Notes under the pieces: generated by a model
Told to the model about the DNA's origin: nothing
Database searches by the model: none
What the model saw: only the letters and a program-made list of their open reading frames with translations
DNA from: an uncultured Chloroflexota bacterium
Lineage (GTDB): Bacteria > Chloroflexota > Limnocylindria > Limnocylindrales > CSP1-4
DNA length: 29,112 nt
Direction of reading: 5' to 3'
NCBI GenBank assembly: GCA_903928275.1
Contig: CAIYQJ010000047.1
Coordinates: 1 to 29,112 of the forward strand
Made by a program: the position numbers and the translations under genes
Part shown: positions 28,206 through 29,112 of the stretch, piece by piece
How the letters are laid out: the number at the start of each line of letters is the position of its first letter
Position numbering within the stretch: the stretch's first letter is position 1

Positions 28206-28936
28206 GCGGCGACGCCCTGGACCCGATCGGCGGCAGCGGCGCCCGCGACGGGTCCCAGGCGCTGCCCGTGCCGGAGACCGCCACGGACGTGAGCGTTCCG
28301 CTCGTCGTCGCGAACGAGCTGTGGACGCCCGCCGACCCTGCCGCCTACGGCCCCGGCGTGAAGGGCATCAACGAGGGGATCACCCATCTCCGCGAGCTCG
28401 AGGAGGCCGGGATCGGCCGCCACGACGACGCCCGCTGGGGCGCGCTCGAGATCGTCCCCGCCAAGGCGGACCTCATCCTCGACCTCATCCGCGCCAACAG
28501 CCTCTGGCCGCTGCTGTCGGGCCTCGCCTGCTGCGCCATCGAGATGATGTCCACCGCCACGAGCCGCAACGACATCGACCGCTGGGGGATGTTCCCGTTC
28601 CGCGCCAGCCCACGGCAGGCGGACGTCCTCATCGTCGCCGGCACGCTCACCACGAAGATGGCCGAGCCCCTGGTCCGCCTGTGGGAGGAGATGCCCGAGC
28701 CCAAGTGGTGCGTGGCCATGGGCGACTGCACGTGCTCCGGCGGCCGCTACAAGCGCAGCTACTCCACGATCCAGGGCATCGACCGCGTCCTGCCGGTGGA
28801 CGTGTACATCCCGGGATGCCCGCCGCGTCCGGAGGGCCTCATCTACGGGATGATGAAGCTCCAGAAGATCGTCGTGGACCGCCGCGGCAAGTGGGCGGAG
28901 CGGCCGATCGGCCCCACGGTCCCGGCGGGGCTGTAG
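28196..28936 (+). CDS. nuoB: NADH-quinone oxidoreductase subunit B
   Basis: NuoB carries the terminal iron-sulfur cluster N2 that passes electrons to quinone. The ligands are visible: Cys112-Cys113 (GLACCAIEMM), Cys178 (MGDCTCSGG) and Cys208 (YIPGCPPRPEG), with the 65-residue spacing between the tandem pair and the third Cys as in E. coli. The segment 178-208 is one residue longer than in E. coli. With the GTG at 28196 the protein has 246 residues, about 50-65 more than usual at the N-terminus (LPVPETATDVSVPLVV...RWGALEIVPAKADLILDLIRANS). In-frame GTG codons at 28268 and 28289 could shorten it. GGAAGGG precedes 28196, and the start overlaps the nuoA end by 10 nt. Confidence 0.93.
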   Translation: MALSGDALDPIGGSGARDGSQALPVPETATDVSVPLVVANELWTPADPAAYGPGVKGINEGITHLRELEEAGIGRHDDARWGALEIVPAKADLILDLIRANSLWPLLSGLACCAIEMMSTATSRNDIDRWGMFPFRASPRQADVLIVAGTLTTKMAEPLVRLWEEMPEPKWCVAMGDCTCSGGRYKRSYSTIQGIDRVLPVDVYIPGCPPRPEGLIYGMMKLQKIVVDRRGKWAERPIGPTVPAGL

Positions 28937-28940
28937 CCGC

Positions 28941-29112
28941 ATGGACCGCGCCCTCCGCGCCCGCCTCGAGCGTCGATTCGGCGACCGCCTCGTGGGCGGC
29001 GTGTACCAGCGTCACGACGAGACCGAGATCCGCGTCGCGCCCGGGGACGTCGCCGACACGCTCCGATCCCTCCACGACGAGCCCGGGCTCGACTTCCGGC
29101 TGCTCGCCGACC
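28941..29112 (+). CDS. nuoC: NADH-quinone oxidoreductase subunit C, 5' part
   Basis: The frame is open from the ATG at 28941, 4 nt after the nuoB stop, to the right edge (57 codons). The visible part (MDRALRARLERRFGDRLVGGVYQRHDE, then EIRVAPGDVADTLRSLHDEPGLDFRLLAD) has the helix-strand-helix layout of the NuoC N-terminus, in which the last segment normally continues into the conserved DLTAVD-type motif. NuoC is a peripheral-arm subunit that contacts NuoD. The assignment rests on operon position plus this weak match; a NuoCD fusion cannot be excluded because the gene is cut. Confidence 0.75.
   Translation, partial: MDRALRARLERRFGDRLVGGVYQRHDETEIRVAPGDVADTLRSLHDEPGLDFRLLAD

Overview
The window is very GC-rich bacterial chromosomal DNA, densely coded, with many genes overlapping by ATGA or GTGA. 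The gene content suggests a high-GC Chloroflexota lineage (Limnocylindria-like). The main pointers are an HspR/Lon/ClpB heat-shock cluster, a KimA-like permease with paired RCK proteins, and a MidA gene beside the nuo operon. An actinobacterial relative cannot be excluded, because no rRNA or other phylogenetic marker is present. I see no tRNA, rRNA, CRISPR array or intact insertion sequence.

Layout. 1-613 (-): partial gene with a nuclease-like domain. 712-2630 (+): CsoR-type copper sensor overlapping a soluble histidine kinase. 2585-2635: a perfect inverted pair of DnaA-box-like sites abutting a promoter for rsmG. 2736-8217 (+): rsmG, a metallophosphoesterase, and a potassium-transport group (KimA-like permease, UspA, two TrkA/Ktr-type RCK proteins). 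8350-16152: a heat-shock block with a HAIR-like operator, a small ORF, hspR, lon and a CbpA-type dnaJ, then an opposing lipoprotein gene, clpB and a strong terminator. 16389-19787: a membrane protein, a Nudix hydrolase, a cupin and a three-helix membrane protein, in divergent and convergent pairs. 19963-22618 (+): a purH homologue with a strikingly altered active site, then glpX. 22719-24524 (+): a VapBC-type toxin-antitoxin pair, a remnant of a restriction-helicase gene and an XPF/ERCC4-type nuclease. 24594-25199 (-): folK. 25219-27734 (+): a nucleotidyltransferase-like protein of unknown role overlapping a MidA/NDUFAF7-type methyltransferase. 27837-29112 (+): the start of the complex I operon (nuoA, nuoB, partial nuoC).

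Three themes stand out. First, -10 hexamers of the TANNNT type repeatedly sit 6-9 nt before start codons, which implies that leaderless mRNAs are common here. Second, genes for protein quality control (HspR, Lon, DnaJ, ClpB) are gathered in one place with a recognisable HspR-type operator. Third, the PurH homologue has lost nearly all its lysines, including those expected at both catalytic centres, and may be a functionally diverged paralogue.
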